This document shows, piece by piece, positions 4,720 through 6,107 of a DNA stretch of 6,107 nucleotides; the first letter of the stretch is position 1, and every line of letters starts with the position of its first letter. The notes under the pieces were generated by a model. The model was given only the letters and a program-made list of their open reading frames with translations, ran no database searches and was not told the origin of the DNA. This DNA comes from Treponema sp. (GTDB lineage: Bacteria; Spirochaetota; Spirochaetia; Treponematales; Treponemataceae): NCBI GenBank assembly GCA_016282455.1, contig JAEEKM010000337.1:1-6107 (forward strand), in the 5' to 3' direction. Position numbers and translations under genes: made by a program.

Positions 4720-6018
4720 ATGGGCGACACTCCAGAAAAAAATGAGCTTGACGAATATGGTGTTTGGATAAAAACACCCCTTTCGGATAATGAAACAAGT
4801 ACAGATAATACCTCAGGTGAAACAGCAGACAACGACTTTGGTTTGCCGGATTTTTCGTTTTTAGACGACATAGCCCGTTCAGATGAGCGCATGGCAAAGT
4901 CAGAAGACGAAAATGTGGAAGAAAATGCCACAGAAGCAGTCACTGAAGCCGAATTTGAAGCAGAAACACCGGCTGAACCTGCCGCAGACGAGGCAGAACC
5001 TGAAGTTTTTGCAGATACCAATACAGAAAGCACAGAAGATTTCTCCACAGACATTACTGATGAAATCTCAGTAGACGATTTTATCGCAGGAAACAGTGAG
5101 GATATCCCTTCTCCCGCAGAAACAGCAGCTGAAGACGGAGAAGTTGACCTGAGCGCCTTTATGGACGACGCAGGTGACAGTCACGAAGACGGAGAAATTT
5201 CCGTAGATGACTTTATGGGAAGTTCAGGCGACAGTCATGCAGACGGAGACGTTGACTTGAGCGATTTCCTTGGCGGAGGAGGAGACGGTGAAGTTTCACT
5301 GGACGCTTTCTTTGGCGAGGGCCACACAGAAAGTCAGGCACAGGAAGAAACTGTTGTAGACGAAGAGCCGCTTGATATTGACCTTTCCTTTGAAGACGAT
5401 GTACCTGCCCAGGAAGAAGAAGTTGCATACGGTTCAAGTTTTGAAGCAAAATACAACGCTCCCGACACAGATTCAACCGGAAGCACAGAACTGGACTTAG
5501 ACGCCTTCCTTTCAGACTCAACCCCTGTAGACAGTGCCGCCGCAAAAACCACAGAGGACATTCCCCAGACCTTTAACGAAACAGAAGAAGTTTCCCTTGA
5601 CGACTTTGACTCCATGTTCGATTCCATTCAGGATGAATCCGGAGCAGAAACAGCCTCCCCTGCCGTAGCAGAAAGCCCTTCTTCCGGAGAAGATGAGAGC
5701 ATTGATCTTTCAGAGTTTGGCATAGAGGAAGATTCAGACAACCAGAACATAACAATCGGAAAAGCAAGTTCCGCAGCCCCAGTTCAGAGAGACTACGAAA
5801 TGAATGTTTCCATTGACGACGAACCGGTGAGCACCCCCAAAGCAGAAACATCAGACGACGGGGACGATGAAAACATTTCACTTGAAGTTAAGCCCGAAGA
5901 AAGAACGGATGCTTCCGTTAAAAAAGACACGGACTTCTCCGCTCCCGATGATGACTTTGACGTAGATTCTCTTCTTAATTCCGTAGAGTACGATTCAGAT
6001 ACAATCACAAATTCGTAA
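4720..6018 (+). CDS. Highly acidic repetitive protein with recurrent [E/D]xxLDxF-type motifs, function unknown
   Basis: This 432-residue protein is about 31% Asp plus Glu (133 residues), with only 14 Lys/Arg and no Cys. It has no signal peptide or membrane segment, so it is probably cytoplasmic and largely disordered. An N-terminal block LDEYGVWIKTP (10-20) is distinct from the rest. A short motif then recurs: EISVDDF (115, 159), EVDLSAF (141), DVDLSDF (177), EVSLDAF (191), ELDLDAF (257), EVSLDDF (290), SIDLSEF (327). The C-terminus ends in FDVDSLLNS (413-421), loosely like the EIDALL motif of FliM/FliY N-termini, a resemblance too short to rely on. The ATG at 4720 has GGGGA six bases upstream. 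An in-frame TTG at 4699 abuts a purine run with no spacing and is less likely. A scaffold with repeated docking motifs is the simplest reading, but unproven. The gene has its own promoter and leader. Confidence 0.8.
   Translation: MGDTPEKNELDEYGVWIKTPLSDNETSTDNTSGETADNDFGLPDFSFLDDIARSDERMAKSEDENVEENATEAVTEAEFEAETPAEPAADEAEPEVFADTNTESTEDFSTDITDEISVDDFIAGNSEDIPSPAETAAEDGEVDLSAFMDDAGDSHEDGEISVDDFMGSSGDSHADGDVDLSDFLGGGGDGEVSLDAFFGEGHTESQAQEETVVDEEPLDIDLSFEDDVPAQEEEVAYGSSFEAKYNAPDTDSTGSTELDLDAFLSDSTPVDSAAAKTTEDIPQTFNETEEVSLDDFDSMFDSIQDESGAETASPAVAESPSSGEDESIDLSEFGIEEDSDNQNITIGKASSAAPVQRDYEMNVSIDDEPVSTPKAETSDDGDDENISLEVKPEERTDASVKKDTDFSAPDDDFDVDSLLNSVEYDSDTITNS
5134..5289 (+). repeat. Degenerate 54-bp (18-codon) tandem repeat inside the acidic-protein gene
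   Basis: Two successive units begin GACGGAGAA at 5134 and 5188. A third, starting GACGGAGAC at 5242, is degenerate, and a shorter GACGGTGAA start follows at 5284. The first two units agree at about 36 of 54 bases and encode DGEVDLSAFMDDAGDSHE and DGEISVDDFMGSSGDSHA. The third shares DGDVDLSDF with the first. The period is a whole number of codons, so gain or loss of a unit would keep the frame. Confidence 0.75.
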
Positions 6019-6023
6019 TATTA

Positions 6024-6060
6024 TTCTTCTTCCTTGGAATGCTTTATCAGCGAAGAAGAA
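6024..6060. repeat. 9-bp inverted repeat downstream of the acidic-protein gene
   Basis: TTCTTCTTC (6024-6032) is the exact complement of GAAGAAGAA (6052-6060), with a 19-nt loop starting about 15 bases after the stop codon. It could be a weak terminator, but no T-run follows on either strand and the arms are simple-sequence. The remaining bases to 6107 hold no gene I can support. The final AAGAGG (6101-6106) could be a ribosome binding site for a gene starting beyond the window. Confidence 0.4.
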
Positions 6061-6107
6061 AACTCAATATAAACACAATTTGTTCTCGCATAATGCAGTT
6101 AAGAGGT

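Noticed and set aside
4583..4771. Open frame of 62 codons starting at a TTG between the repeat cluster and the acidic-protein gene
   Set aside because: Its start coincides with the promoter -35 box, it overlaps the acidic-protein gene in another frame, and it has no ribosome binding site.
4668..5881. Several Ser-rich or Arg/Leu-rich open frames antisense to or out of frame with the acidic protein
   Set aside because: Asp/Glu/Ala/Ser-rich coding DNA has few stops in other frames. The products are low-complexity mirrors without start signals.
6033..6107. Short minus-strand frame ending in IKHSKEEE as a possible convergent gene C-terminus
   Set aside because: An in-frame stop (TAA) lies just upstream on that strand at about 6099-6101, and no start codon with a ribosome binding site remains, so it cannot be the end of a longer gene.
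6089..6107. CATAAT as a -10 box and ATG at 6093 as the start of the next gene
   Set aside because: No acceptable -35 lies 16-18 bp upstream and no ribosome binding site precedes the ATG. Too little sequence remains to judge.

Overview
The window reads as ordinary bacterial chromosome with every gene on the + strand. The likeliest source is a host-associated Treponema-like spirochaete. This is an inference from the loose lipoprotein signals, the many intergenic palindromes and terminators, and a LDEYGVWIK-type N-terminus that I associate with treponemal proteins. No sequence search was possible, and no rRNA or tRNA gene is present to anchor the taxonomy.

Layout. (1) 1-585 is the 3' end of an AspT/YidE-type (AAE family) membrane transporter. 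(2) 622-1908 is the large subunit of an aconitase-superfamily hydro-lyase annotated as 3-isopropylmalate dehydratase (leuC, archaeal/type-2-like form). It is probably cotranscribed with the transporter and ends at a strong intrinsic terminator (1939-1976). (3) 2102-2530 encodes a small lipoprotein of unknown function driven by a near-ideal sigma-70 promoter with upstream A-tracts. It is followed by a long imperfect terminator-like stem (2553-2679) whose loop holds a 71-bp two-hairpin palindromic repeat (2581-2651). (4) 2770-3303 is the matching small subunit (leuD), with a terminator at 3332-3368. (5) 3460-4419 is a DUF4349-type lipoprotein with a coiled coil and a C-terminal membrane helix. 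(6) 4441-4550 is a cluster of three small palindromic repeats. (7) 4583-4719 is an extended -10 promoter and a roughly 100-nt leader with competing hairpins over the ribosome binding site. (8) 4720-6018 encodes a very acidic, repetitive, probably disordered protein.

How the genes work together. LeuC and LeuD should form one heterodimeric 4Fe-4S dehydratase, yet their genes are separated by a self-contained lipoprotein transcription unit with terminators on both sides. The two halves therefore probably depend on different promoters. leuA and leuB are not present, so the leucine assignment rests on homology alone. The transporter next to leuC may move a carboxylate or amino acid linked to the same pathway, but this is inference. 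The DUF4349 and acidic-protein genes look like independent units.

I see no mobile-element transposase, CRISPR array, defence system or biosynthetic cluster. The most unusual content is intergenic: two unrelated palindromic repeat families whose copies differ by paired, stem-preserving changes, plus the leader of the acidic-protein gene. Within genes, the repetitive acidic protein is the best candidate for unexplored biology.
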